A stretch of 16,855 bases of DNA, taken from assembly GCA_022793355.1 (NCBI GenBank), contig JAAWCR010000016.1:1-16855 (forward strand), read 5' to 3'. The notes beneath the pieces were generated by a model, which saw only the letters and a list, made by a program, of their open reading frames with translations, ran no database searches and was not told where the DNA came from. Origin of the DNA: Lawsonibacter sp. GTDB taxonomy: Bacteria > Bacillota > Clostridia > Oscillospirales > Oscillospiraceae. Both the position numbers and the translations under genes were made by a program. Each line of letters opens with the position of its first letter. Position 1 is the stretch's first letter. Shown piece after piece: positions 1 to 6,976 of the stretch.

Positions 1-1038
1 CTGAAAACCGGGGAGATAGCCCTGTACCGGGCCATTCGGGAGGGGGTGCCCATCGTGGACGCCGCCATTTGGAAGCTGGTGCGGCTTTGCGGCGGCGTGG
101 GGGTGAAGTGTGCCGGCCGGGATGCGCAGGCGGGGCTGGAGGAGTTTTTTCGGACCGTAAGGGTCGGTTGGGGACAGAGGGGAATTCAGGCCTTTTTGGA
201 CCGCTATCTGGACGATTTGTTCACCTGCGGGCGGGCCCTGGGCGAGATTGTGCTCACCGGGGACGGCAGGGATATCGCAGCCCTGCTGTGCGCCGGCCCG
301 GAACAGGTGGAGGTGAAGGTGGGGGACAGCCCCCTGGACTTCCGGCTGTGCCGGGCGGGGCTGGGGGAGGACAGGGAGCTGCCCTGGCAGGAGCTGTTGC
401 TGTTTACCCCCTTTCAGCCAACGGGGGACGCCCCCTGCGGGGTGTCGCTGCTGCGTTCGATGCCCTTTATGACAGGAATTTTGCTGAAAATTTTTCAGGC
501 CACCGGTCAGAACTGGGAGCGGGCGGGCAGCCTCCGCTTTGCCGTGGTGTGCAGGCCCGGAGAGGGGGAGGAGGCCTTTGCCCAGGAGCGGTGCGGCCTG
601 CTGGCGCAGGAGTGGTCCGCCGCCATGCAGTCGGGCCGGGAGGGGTCCGTCCGGGACTTTGTGGCGGTGGGGGATGTGGACATCAAGGTGATTGGGGCGG
701 ACAGCCCGATTCTAGACAGTCAGGTGCCCGTGCGGCAGATTCTGGAGCAGCTGATAGCCAGAACGGGAATCCCGCCCTTTATGCTGGGGCTGTCCTGGTC
801 CTCTACAGAGCGGATGAGCGCCCAGCAGTCCGACCTGCTGACCAGCGAAGTCACCGCCATCCGGAGAGCGGTGGAACCCGCCCTGTGCCGGGTGGCGGAG
901 CTGTGGCTCAGGCTCCACGGGTTTGGGGAGGCGGTGGAGATTGTCTGGGAGGACATCAACCTTCAGGATATTGTGGAGGAGGCCAGGGCCGAGCTTTACC
1001 GAGCCCAGGCTGAAAAATTGAGGAGGGAACAGGTTTGA
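1..1038 (+). CDS. Phage portal protein (XkdE-like), 5' truncated
   Basis: The reading frame is open from the first base, so the gene begins upstream; a GTG at 46 is internal, because the sense codons before it continue the same protein. About 345 residues are visible. Portal proteins form the dodecameric ring at the capsid vertex through which DNA enters and to which the tail docks. Recognition rests on the C-terminal part, with its IARTGIPPFMLGLSWSST segment followed by an ERMSAQQSDLLTSE helix and a long amphipathic C-terminal helix, typical of portals from Firmicutes siphophages and myophages. Its position directly before a protease/scaffold and the capsid gene agrees. The stop codon overlaps the next gene by 4 nt (TTGA), suggesting translational coupling. 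The family call is firm; the exact subfamily is not. Confidence 0.88.
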   Translation: MKTGEIALYRAIREGVPIVDAAIWKLVRLCGGVGVKCAGRDAQAGLEEFFRTVRVGWGQRGIQAFLDRYLDDLFTCGRALGEIVLTGDGRDIAALLCAGPEQVEVKVGDSPLDFRLCRAGLGEDRELPWQELLLFTPFQPTGDAPCGVSLLRSMPFMTGILLKIFQATGQNWERAGSLRFAVVCRPGEGEEAFAQERCGLLAQEWSAAMQSGREGSVRDFVAVGDVDIKVIGADSPILDSQVPVRQILEQLIARTGIPPFMLGLSWSSTERMSAQQSDLLTSEVTAIRRAVEPALCRVAELWLRLHGFGEAVEIVWEDINLQDIVEEARAELYRAQAEKLRREQV

Positions 1039-1928
1039 ATATTGTGAAAGGGGCCGTTGGAGGCGAGGGAGCGGCGCTGGTCGCCGGCGACCTGGAACTG
1101 ATTGGCCAGCTGGCCCGGAAACCTTTGGGGGAAGAGGAGGTGTATATCTTCTCGGTGCGGCTGTGCGACAACGAGATTGACCGGGACTTTGAGCGCTTCG
1201 CCCCCCAGACCCTGGAGGAGCTTGCACCGATGTTTGTGGGGAAGAGCGGGATCTTCGACCACCAGTGGTCGGCCCTGGGACAGGCGGCCCGTATTTTTAA
1301 GACCGAGGTGGTTTGGGAGCCGGACCGGCTGACAAAGGCCGGGGACTGCTGCTGCTGGCTCAAGGGGTACGCCTACATGATGCGCACCGAGAGCAACCGG
1401 GACCTGATTGCGGAGATTGAGGGAGGCATCAAGAAGGAGGTCAGTGTGGGCTGTGCGGTGGAGCGGGCGGTCTGTTCCATCTGCGGCCAGGACTGTGCGG
1501 CGGAAGACTGCGGACACCAGAAGGGGCAGGAGTACGGCGGGCAGCTGTGCTACGCCACCCTGGAGGGGGCGGCGGACGCCTATGAGTTCTCCTTTGTGGC
1601 GGTGCCCGCCCAGCCCGCCGCCGGTGTGGTGAAGTCGGTACGGCCAGGGGAGGCGCAGGCTGCCGCGCGGTTGGAAGAGGAGGCCGCCCTGGGGCGGAAG
1701 TATTTGGACCGTCTGCGGGCGGAGGTGGTACGCATGGCCCTGCTGGCCGACCAGGAGCTGGACGGCCGGGCGGTAAAGTCTCTGGCGGACAAGCTGTCCC
1801 ACCGGGAGCTGGAGGAGCTGGCGCGGTCCTTCGCCCGCAGGGCGGGGGAGCGCCTGCCCATGAAAACCCAGCTGAGCTACGGGGAGAGCCCCGCCGCCAA
1901 GGAGGAAAACCAGGCGTTTTTGGCTTGA
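1035..1928 (+). CDS. Prohead protease / scaffold protein (XkdF-like) with Cys-rich insert
   Basis: 297 aa, TTG start overlapping the portal stop. The N-terminal half resembles HK97-type (S78/U35) prohead proteases, which cleave scaffold and capsid N-termini during head maturation. His76 in a GIFDHQWS context and Ser137 in a KKEVSVGC context are the likely catalytic pair, and the EFSFVAVPAQPAAGV strand (about residues 184-198) is characteristic. Between Ser137 and that strand lies a Cys/His cluster (C147, C150, C154, C159, H161) that looks like a small zinc-binding insert. The C-terminal third is charged and helical, with a conserved-looking LADKLSHRELEELARSF stretch, as expected for a fused scaffolding domain. 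It sits in the portal-protease-capsid order. Protease assignment is by motif and context; the zinc site is an inference. Confidence 0.82.
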   Translation: MNIVKGAVGGEGAALVAGDLELIGQLARKPLGEEEVYIFSVRLCDNEIDRDFERFAPQTLEELAPMFVGKSGIFDHQWSALGQAARIFKTEVVWEPDRLTKAGDCCCWLKGYAYMMRTESNRDLIAEIEGGIKKEVSVGCAVERAVCSICGQDCAAEDCGHQKGQEYGGQLCYATLEGAADAYEFSFVAVPAQPAAGVVKSVRPGEAQAAARLEEEAALGRKYLDRLRAEVVRMALLADQELDGRAVKSLADKLSHRELEELARSFARRAGERLPMKTQLSYGESPAAKEENQAFLA

Positions 1929-1931
1929 ACG

Positions 1932-1980
1932 TCTTCCCTTGCCAAGGGAAGATGGGGCGGCAAGTCCGCCTCTGCGCAGA
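1932..1980 (+). repeat. Cluster of three palindromes in the protease-capsid gap
   Basis: The 88-nt gap before the capsid gene holds a perfect 10-bp inverted repeat with a 1-nt centre (TCTTCCCTTG, C, CAAGGGAAGA; 1932-1952). A GGCGG/CCGCC stem-loop (1956-1970) and a TCTGC/GCAGA palindrome (1971-1980) follow at once. This is the only sizeable gap in the morphogenesis cluster. The layout resembles the short REP/MITE-like hairpin elements scattered between genes in gut Clostridia. It could also act as an mRNA hairpin protecting the capsid transcript. There is no T-run, so it is not an intrinsic terminator. Confidence 0.6.
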
Positions 1981-1996
1981 GGAATCTGCAAAATTG

Positions 1997-2005
1997 AGGA
2001 AGGAG
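1997..2005 (+). promoter_or_regulatory. Ribosome binding site deciding the capsid start
   Basis: AGGAAGGAG lies 11 nt before ATG 2017. It supports that start over an in-frame upstream start at 1939, which would make part of the palindromic repeat coding. Confidence 0.6.
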
Positions 2006-2016
2006 CGTGGATATCA

Positions 2017-3030
2017 ATGGCATTTTATTATGACAATCTAAAGCTGGACAAGGGGATGTACCGGGAGGCCGGCCGGTCTTTCAGTCAGGTGCTGGAGCGG
2101 GAGGACCCCAGCGAGAGGTATAAGGGCACCAGCCTGGAGGGGCTGGACGCCTTTCAGCGGCAGCTGAAACGGTTCAATATCAAGGTGAAGGGCGAGGAGA
2201 GCGACGTGGTGGAGCGGTTTTTCCAGACCTCCGACGCCGCGGTCCTCTTCCCGGAGTACATCGCCAGAACGGTGCGGCAGGGCATGGAGGAGGGAGACAT
2301 CCTGCCCCATATTACTGCCGCCGTGACCAAGGTGGAGGGGATGGACTACCGCTCCATCACCTCCGCGGCCGGCGGAGAGGAGAAAGAGCTGAAAACGGTG
2401 GCCGAGGGGGCGGAAATTCCCTCCACCACCATCAAGGTTCAGGCCAACCTGGTCAGGCTGAAAAAGCGAGGCCGCATGCTGGTAGCCAGCTATGAGGCGG
2501 TGCGCTTCCAGAAGCTGGATTTGTTCTCCGTCACCCTGCGGCAGATCGGCGCTCACATCGCCCGTACCCACCTGGAGGACGCGGTGGATGTGCTTATCAA
2601 TGGCGACGGCAACAGCAATCCCGCCGAAAGGACCGCCGTTGCCGCGGGCAAGGCGCTGGACTACAACGCCCTGGTGGACTTTTGGGCCAAATTTGACCCC
2701 TATGTGATGAATACCCTGCTGGTGTCCGGGGACGTAATGCTTCAGCTGCTCAAGCTGCCCGAGTTCCAGAACCCCCTTACCGGGCTGAACTTCCAGGGCA
2801 CCGGCAAGCTGACCACCCCCTTGGGAGCCACCCTGCTGCGCACCAGCGTGCTGCCCGAAAAAACCGCCGTGGGGCTGGATAAGCGCTTTGCCCTGGAGAT
2901 GGTGCGCAGCGGAGATGTGATGGTGGAGTATGACAAGCTCATTGACCGACAGCTGGAGCGGGCGGCCATTACCACTATCAGTGGCTTTGCCAAGGTGTTC
3001 CCGGAGGCGAGCCGCGTGCTGGAAATCTGA
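2017..3030 (+). CDS. Major capsid protein (XkdG-like, HK97 fold)
   Basis: 337 aa. ATG 2017 was chosen because a purine-rich ribosome site precedes it and the residues encoded by the upstream in-frame extension (from 1939) are repeat-derived. The protein should be the HK97-fold shell subunit. Features seen: a charged N-terminal helical arm (about residues 1-60), a segment with LFPEYIARTVRQGM, a beta-rich core with EGAEIPSTTIK and a strongly basic LKKRGRMLVASYEA strand, then an axial-like domain around VLINGDGNSN, and a C-terminal ALEMVRSGDVMVEYDKLIDRQ segment. These match capsid proteins of PBSX-type elements of roughly similar size. It follows the protease directly and precedes the connector genes. 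The arm could be the protease's processing region, but no cleavage site can be assigned. Confidence 0.85.
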   Translation: MAFYYDNLKLDKGMYREAGRSFSQVLEREDPSERYKGTSLEGLDAFQRQLKRFNIKVKGEESDVVERFFQTSDAAVLFPEYIARTVRQGMEEGDILPHITAAVTKVEGMDYRSITSAAGGEEKELKTVAEGAEIPSTTIKVQANLVRLKKRGRMLVASYEAVRFQKLDLFSVTLRQIGAHIARTHLEDAVDVLINGDGNSNPAERTAVAAGKALDYNALVDFWAKFDPYVMNTLLVSGDVMLQLLKLPEFQNPLTGLNFQGTGKLTTPLGATLLRTSVLPEKTAVGLDKRFALEMVRSGDVMVEYDKLIDRQLERAAITTISGFAKVFPEASRVLEI

Positions 3031-3031
3031 G

Positions 3032-3397
3032 ATGGACCGGGAGATTTTGGCCCTGTGCGAGGCGATGGGGGGGTCTGAAAACCGGGAGGAGCTGATGCTC
3101 CCCCTGGTTCAGGCGGTCCGGGAGCTGCTGGCCGCCCGCCTGAAGGAGGGGACGCGGCCGGAGGACTGCGGGCCGGTATTCCCCCTGGCCGCCGCCATGG
3201 TGGTTATGGAGCAGAGGAATGGACTGACCGCCAGCGGGAGTACGGGCGGCGTGAGCTCCTTCACCGCCGGGGATCTGACCATCCGGAGGGAGAGCGGCGG
3301 CAATCCGGGGGCAAAGAGCCTGACGGAACAGGCGGAGGGGCTGCTCTCCCCCTGGCTAAAGGACAGCGGCTTTGCGTTTCGGGGGGTGGAAGGATGA
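3032..3397 (+). CDS. Head-tail connector / head completion protein (small)
   Basis: 121 aa. ATG 3032 lies one base after the capsid stop; an open frame extends upstream to 2930 inside the capsid gene but is a shadow there. The protein is largely alpha-helical, with an N-terminal LALCEAMGGSENREELMLPL helix pair, a central VFPLAAAMVVMEQRNG helix and a Gly/Ser-rich SFTAGDLTIRRESGG turn. This is the architecture of gp6/YqbG-type connectors that form a ring under the portal. Position directly after the capsid gene is the main support. No catalytic motif is visible. The last four bases overlap the next start codon (ATGA). Family naming is by synteny and general fold, not a firm sequence match. Confidence 0.6.
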   Translation: MDREILALCEAMGGSENREELMLPLVQAVRELLAARLKEGTRPEDCGPVFPLAAAMVVMEQRNGLTASGSTGGVSSFTAGDLTIRRESGGNPGAKSLTEQAEGLLSPWLKDSGFAFRGVEG

Positions 3398-3717
3398 TGG
3401 AGCGGATCTGGGACGATATTTTGGAGTGCTTTGGACAGGAGGTCACCTTGAGCGAAGGGGAGGAGGCCGTAACCCTTCATGCCCTTATACAGCCCATTCT
3501 GGAGCGGGAAAGGCTTCAGGAGGCCCCTTCCCCCCTGGGGTTGGAACGGCGGGAGCGGCTTCGCTATATGGGACCCGCTGAATCGCCCCTCAGCCCGGAC
3601 ACCCTGGTGAAGTGGAAGGGCAGGGACTACCAGGTGCGGTCCGCCTGTCTGGCGGGGGAGGGGGTATGCCCCCACTGGTGGGCTGTGCTGTACCCCAGAG
3701 AGGAGGCGGCGCTGTGA
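3394..3717 (+). CDS. Head closure / head-tail joining protein (XkdH-like)
   Basis: 107 aa. Two tandem-frame ATG codons (3394 and 3397) both fit; the first overlaps the upstream stop (ATGA). The sequence starts with a helix containing WDDILECFGQEVTL, followed by a beta-rich body with a small barrel-like pattern (PDTLVKWKGRDYQVRSA) and ends WWAVLYPREEAAL. This layout is usual for the minor structural proteins that cap the connector after DNA packaging (XkdH/YqbH position in PBSX). It sits between the connector and the tail completion gene. The role comes from gene order plus size; direct homology is likely but not proven from the sequence alone. Confidence 0.62.
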   Translation: MMERIWDDILECFGQEVTLSEGEEAVTLHALIQPILERERLQEAPSPLGLERRERLRYMGPAESPLSPDTLVKWKGRDYQVRSACLAGEGVCPHWWAVLYPREEAAL

Positions 3718-4217
3718 GCGCAGGTTTGGAGCACATTCGCCGGCACATGGCGGATTTCCTCAACAGCCGGGGAGTGAGGGCTGTAACCGCCTGGCCCATG
3801 ACCCCCAGGCGGGAACCGGAGGGGCCGGTGGCGGTGGTCTCCCTCCGGGGGTGCCGGGCGGGGCCGGCCAGCTTCCAGAACTACCTGGGGGACCGGTACA
3901 ACGAGGAGACAGGCCGGTGGGAGGAGCAATATGGCCGCAAGGCCGAGATCACCTTCGGGCTGGACCTCTACGCCCCGGAAAAGGGGGACGGGGAGGCGGT
4001 GCAGGCCGCTTTCGACGCGCTGGCCGGAGCCCTGCTTCTGGGCGGGCCCGAGGGGCTGGAGCTTCAATCCTTCTCCTGCGGGCAGACCGTCCGGGATGGG
4101 GAGAGCCGGCGGCTGAAACGGCCGGTGGAGGCGGTATGTACCGCGTGGTTGTGCGCCGTATCCGACGCGGGCGGCGCCTTTGTTGATTTTGAATTGCGAG
4201 GTGTAAGGAAAGTATGA
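3714..4217 (+). CDS. Tail completion / terminator-like protein (XkdI/XkdJ position)
   Basis: 167 aa from GTG 3714, which overlaps the previous stop (GTGA). An upstream in-frame ATG at 3612 lies inside the preceding gene and has no good ribosome site, so it was not used. The protein has an N-terminal helix (HIRRHMADFLNSRG), a beta-strand pair around PVAVVSLRGC, a conserved-looking NYLGDRYNEETGRWEEQYG loop, then ITFGLDLYAPEKGDGEAVQ and a helix. This alternating pattern and position directly before the sheath match proteins that cap the proximal end of the tail tube. It lies in the slot of XkdI/XkdJ in PBSX. The last bases overlap the sheath start by 4 nt. Confidence 0.6.
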   Translation: MSAGLEHIRRHMADFLNSRGVRAVTAWPMTPRREPEGPVAVVSLRGCRAGPASFQNYLGDRYNEETGRWEEQYGRKAEITFGLDLYAPEKGDGEAVQAAFDALAGALLLGGPEGLELQSFSCGQTVRDGESRRLKRPVEAVCTAWLCAVSDAGGAFVDFELRGVRKV

Positions 4218-5272
4218 GTATCAGCGTACATCAGCGTCCCGGAGTTTACTCCTCCTATGACGCGTCCACGGTGGTCAGCGGAAAGGGCGGGGGCCGGATG
4301 GTGGGCCTGGCCGCAGTCAACACCGCCGCCCCGGCCGGGACGGCTCAGACAGTCACCAGCTACGATCAGGCGGTGACGCTGTTCGGCTCCGGTGGGGCCG
4401 AGGGGATGGCGGAGCTGATCCGGCTGGCCCTGAAAAACGGGGCCTCCGGTGTGGCGGCCGTCCCCGTGGCCAGTGAGACAGGCTATGAGGCGGCGTTCGA
4501 GCAGCTGTCCGAAATGGAGGATATCGCCCTGGTCCTGTGCGGCAGTACCGATTTGGCGGTACAGAAAAAACTGCGGGACAGCGTGGTCAACGCCTCCAAA
4601 ATGCGCCGGGAGCGGCTGTGCGTGGTGGCCGGAGCGGCGGGGGAGAGCGTAGATGAGTGGATTGCCAGAGCCAAGGAGCTGAACCACGAGCGGGTGGTGC
4701 TGGTGGCGCCCGGCGGTGTGGACGGCGGCGGAGCGGTCCTATCCGGCCTGACCCTGGCCGCCGCTGTGGCGGGAGCCATCGCGGGGGAGAGCGACCCTGC
4801 CCTCCCTCTGGGGGGTGCGGAGCTGTTTGGTCTCAACGGCCTGTCCGCCCGGCTGGAGGACCGGGACGTTGACCGGCTCATTCTGGGCGGCGTCACCCCG
4901 GTGGAGAGCCTGGGGGGCGTGGTCAGCGTGATTCGGGGAGTGACCACCCGGACTACGACCGGAGGCGCGGCGGACGCCGCATGGCGGGATCTGTCCGCCA
5001 TCCGGGTGGTGGACGATGTAATTCCCGGCCTGCGCAGCGCCCTGCGTGCCAAGTTCAACCGCTCCAAGAACACCGCGCAGAACCGGGGGGCCATCCGGGC
5101 CCAGGTGGTGCTGGAGCTGGAGAACAAGCGGGCCAAGGAGATCATTACCGGATATGAGAATGTGGCCGTGACGGAGGACCCGGAGGACCCCACCCGCTGC
5201 CTGGTGGAGTTCTCCTTCACCGTGGCCCACGGGCTGAACCAAATCTGGCTGACGGCCCACATTACCGTTTAA
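4214..5272 (+). CDS. Contractile tail sheath protein (XkdK-like)
   Basis: 352 aa, ATG overlapping the upstream stop. Sheath subunits form the helical outer sleeve that contracts to drive the tube through the target envelope. The N-terminus (SISVHQRPGVYSSYDAS) has the strand-exchange arm typical of sheaths. The middle contains an alternating beta/alpha core with APGGVDGGGAVLSG and LTLAAAVAGAIAGESDPALP, and the C-terminal domain has RTTTGGAADAAWRDLSAIRVVDD and ends FTVAHGLNQIWLTAHITV, a hallmark of the family. It is shorter than PBSX XkdK (above 450 aa), so variable insertion domains seem absent. It identifies the tail as contractile (myovirus type). Followed after 12 nt by the tube gene. Confidence 0.93.
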   Translation: MSISVHQRPGVYSSYDASTVVSGKGGGRMVGLAAVNTAAPAGTAQTVTSYDQAVTLFGSGGAEGMAELIRLALKNGASGVAAVPVASETGYEAAFEQLSEMEDIALVLCGSTDLAVQKKLRDSVVNASKMRRERLCVVAGAAGESVDEWIARAKELNHERVVLVAPGGVDGGGAVLSGLTLAAAVAGAIAGESDPALPLGGAELFGLNGLSARLEDRDVDRLILGGVTPVESLGGVVSVIRGVTTRTTTGGAADAAWRDLSAIRVVDDVIPGLRSALRAKFNRSKNTAQNRGAIRAQVVLELENKRAKEIITGYENVAVTEDPEDPTRCLVEFSFTVAHGLNQIWLTAHITV

Positions 5273-5284
5273 GGAGGTTGACTG

Positions 5285-5674
5285 ATGAGTATCGCGGGAT
5301 TTCCCACCAGCAGCGACATCTATCTGGAGGTGGACGGCGTGCGGGTGGCGGTTGTGCAGAGCTATGCGGTGAAAACCACCAAGAGCAGCGCGGTGGTGGA
5401 GGCCTTCGGTGAGGCGGAGCCTGTGGCGACCGCCCCTGGCCAGGCCACCCATACTGTGGAGCTGACTCGGCTGTATGCCACTGATGAGGCCATTCGGGAC
5501 CACATCAATTTTTATGATATGTCCGGCTTCTCCCTGGTGATCTGCAAGCCAGATCGGAAAATCATTTATTCCGACTGCCAGTGGAGCTCCATTCAGGAGA
5601 GCGCCAACATTGGCAGCATGGTGCTGGAGAAGGTCACCCTGGTGGCCTCCCGCCGCATCGAGACGGGGGTGTAA
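5285..5674 (+). CDS. Tail tube protein (XkdM-like)
   Basis: 129 aa. ATG 5285 has a strong AAGGAGGT site at 5271-5278 that overlaps the sheath stop codon. The protein begins AGFPTSSDIYLEVDGVRVAV, contains EAFGEAEPVATAPGQATHTVELTRLY and ends MVLEKVTLVASRRIETGV, a nearly all-beta pattern matching the hexamer-forming inner tube subunits of contractile tails. It is slightly smaller than PBSX XkdM. The sheath-tube gene pair is diagnostic of contractile tails and phage-derived injection systems. The strong ribosome site suits a protein needed in many copies. Confidence 0.88.
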   Translation: MSIAGFPTSSDIYLEVDGVRVAVVQSYAVKTTKSSAVVEAFGEAEPVATAPGQATHTVELTRLYATDEAIRDHINFYDMSGFSLVICKPDRKIIYSDCQWSSIQESANIGSMVLEKVTLVASRRIETGV

Positions 5675-5677
5675 GCT

Positions 5678-6304
5678 GTGACCCAGTCTATTTTGGCCGG
5701 ACGGGACCGGGTATCCTTGGAAAACGGCTTCGATTTGCGGCTTTTGTCTGCCCTGGAGGTCCTTCAGGCCCGACGGGAGGCCTGGGAACTGGCGGGGGAG
5801 GACCGGGAACGGGCCCTGTGCTCCAACGCCTGCCTGCTGGCCCGGGCGCTGGAGCGGACGGAGGATTGCCAGCCTGTTTTTGCGGACGGGCGGGCGGTGC
5901 TGGCTGGGCTGACGGTGGAGGAGATCGACGCCTTGGCCGGGCGATGGAGCGCTTTTTGCCGGGAGAGCGGGCCTGGGCTGGATCTGTCCCAGGAGGAGCT
6001 GGAAGGAGTGAAAAGGGACCTGTCCGGCGATCCGGGCGAGCGGCTGCGGTGGCGGGTTCTGCGGCAGTTTCACGCCCTGCCCGCCGAAGAGCGGGCCAGG
6101 GCGATGAAGGGCCGGGATTACCTCTGGTGCCTGGCCAATACCCTGCTGGACCGGGAGGAGGAGCTGGACAGGCTGTGCCCCGCCTGCCGGGCCCGGGCGC
6201 TGGAGGAGCGCTGCCCCGCCTGCGGGCGGCCCGGGGGGGAGGAAAATGCCTCTTTTGACCTGAGCCGCTTTGAGGAACTGAAGGAGGGCGGAGGCGTTGA
6301 CTGA
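5678..6304 (+). CDS. Tail assembly chaperone-like protein (XkdN position) with C-terminal CxxC pair
   Basis: 208 aa from GTG 5678, 3 nt after the tube stop. Mostly helical and charged, with VSLENGFDLRLLSALEVLQAR at the start and GLTVEEIDALAGRWSAF in the middle. It lies in the slot used by tail assembly chaperones (lambda gpG, PBSX XkdN), which hold the tape measure and recruit tube subunits. The C-terminus adds a CxxC-x8-CxxC motif (C167, C170, C179, C182) that looks like a small zinc ribbon, followed by an acidic tail. Chaperones of this slot often express an extended form by frameshifting, but the following frame opens only at 6282, which limits any shift to about 20 nt. The call rests on position, size and composition. 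Confidence 0.6.
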   Translation: MTQSILAGRDRVSLENGFDLRLLSALEVLQARREAWELAGEDRERALCSNACLLARALERTEDCQPVFADGRAVLAGLTVEEIDALAGRWSAFCRESGPGLDLSQEELEGVKRDLSGDPGERLRWRVLRQFHALPAEERARAMKGRDYLWCLANTLLDREEELDRLCPACRARALEERCPACGRPGGEENASFDLSRFEELKEGGGVD

Positions 6305-6962
6305 CTACCTGGAGGAGCTGCTAGACAACACAAGCGCCCTTTTGGAACAGGTGAAGCGGCTGGAGCGGAGCTGGGCCGGACCGGTCCTGGAGGAGGCGGG
6401 GGGAACGGAGGGAACCTTCTCCTCCCGCTGCGGCGGGGAAACGCCGGAGACGGGAAGTGCTGCCGGTGCGCCGGAAGGGGCTGCGGCGGTCCGGGGATCG
6501 CGGGCGGAGCCGGGGAGCGGGCTGGCAGCTGCGCCCGGCGGCGGGGGCGGGGAAAAGGAAGGTGTGCTTCCCCCTGCGGCGGCGAGGAACAGCGAGGGGG
6601 AGGGACCCGAGCGGGTGCGCGCTCCTCTGGAGGAGGGGGAGAAGGGGAGTTCCCCCCTGCTGGAGCAGCTGGAGCGTCTGGAGCGGGCGGCCGTATCCGG
6701 CGCTGGGGATGGCGTCTCGGCCCGGCAAGCCGCCTGGGAAAAACGGGACCGTGTGGAGCGGGGCGGAGGTTCCGCCGGTTGGGCTGGGGGAGCTTCTACC
6801 TACCCCAATGGGGCGGAACTGCCCGGGGGGCGCTGGGAGCTGGGAAGGGGTCTTCCAGGGCCCGACCCTGTGCCTGCGGACGATACACTGTGGGCGGAGC
6901 GAGCCGACCGGGCCTTCCGCCGGGACAGCCGCCGGTATGACGGGGGCTTTTATCTGTACTGA
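6297..6962 (+). CDS. Unknown 221-aa Gly/Glu/Ala-rich protein in the tape-measure slot
   Basis: TTG start at 6297, overlapping the upstream stop by 8 nt, with AAGGAGG at 6281-6287 as ribosome site. No family is recognised. It has an N-terminal helix with ALLEQVKRLERS (residues 14-25), a near copy PLLEQLERLERA (120-131), long low-complexity Gly/Ala/Glu/Pro stretches between and after them, and a more ordered C-terminus (DTLWAERADRAFRRDSRRYD, then GGFYLY). No transmembrane segment is visible. In PBSX-type clusters this slot holds the tape measure (often above 1,000 aa), which sets tail length. It could be a very short tape measure, a remnant after internal deletion, or an unrelated linker. The intact frame and defined ends argue for a functional protein, but this is uncertain. 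Confidence 0.6.
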   Translation: MTDYLEELLDNTSALLEQVKRLERSWAGPVLEEAGGTEGTFSSRCGGETPETGSAAGAPEGAAAVRGSRAEPGSGLAAAPGGGGGEKEGVLPPAAARNSEGEGPERVRAPLEEGEKGSSPLLEQLERLERAAVSGAGDGVSARQAAWEKRDRVERGGGSAGWAGGASTYPNGAELPGGRWELGRGLPGPDPVPADDTLWAERADRAFRRDSRRYDGGFYLY

Positions 6963-6976
6963 GAAGGAGGGATGGG

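Noticed and set aside
4739..6073. 444-aa open frame on the - strand across sheath, tube and chaperone genes
   Set aside because: It spans three conserved + strand genes and their boundaries, with Pro/Gln/His-rich shadow composition.
6281..6304. Programmed frameshift joining the chaperone and the 221-aa frame (as in lambda G/GT or Mu)
   Set aside because: The second frame is open only from 6282 and would need a +1 or -2 shift; no clear slippery heptamer was seen. A TTG start with a strong ribosome site explains the overlap more simply, though a -2 shift is not excluded.
6297..6962. The 221-aa gene as a pseudogene
   Set aside because: The frame is intact, has a ribosome site, tight spacing to both neighbours and an ordered C-terminus; decay is possible but not shown.
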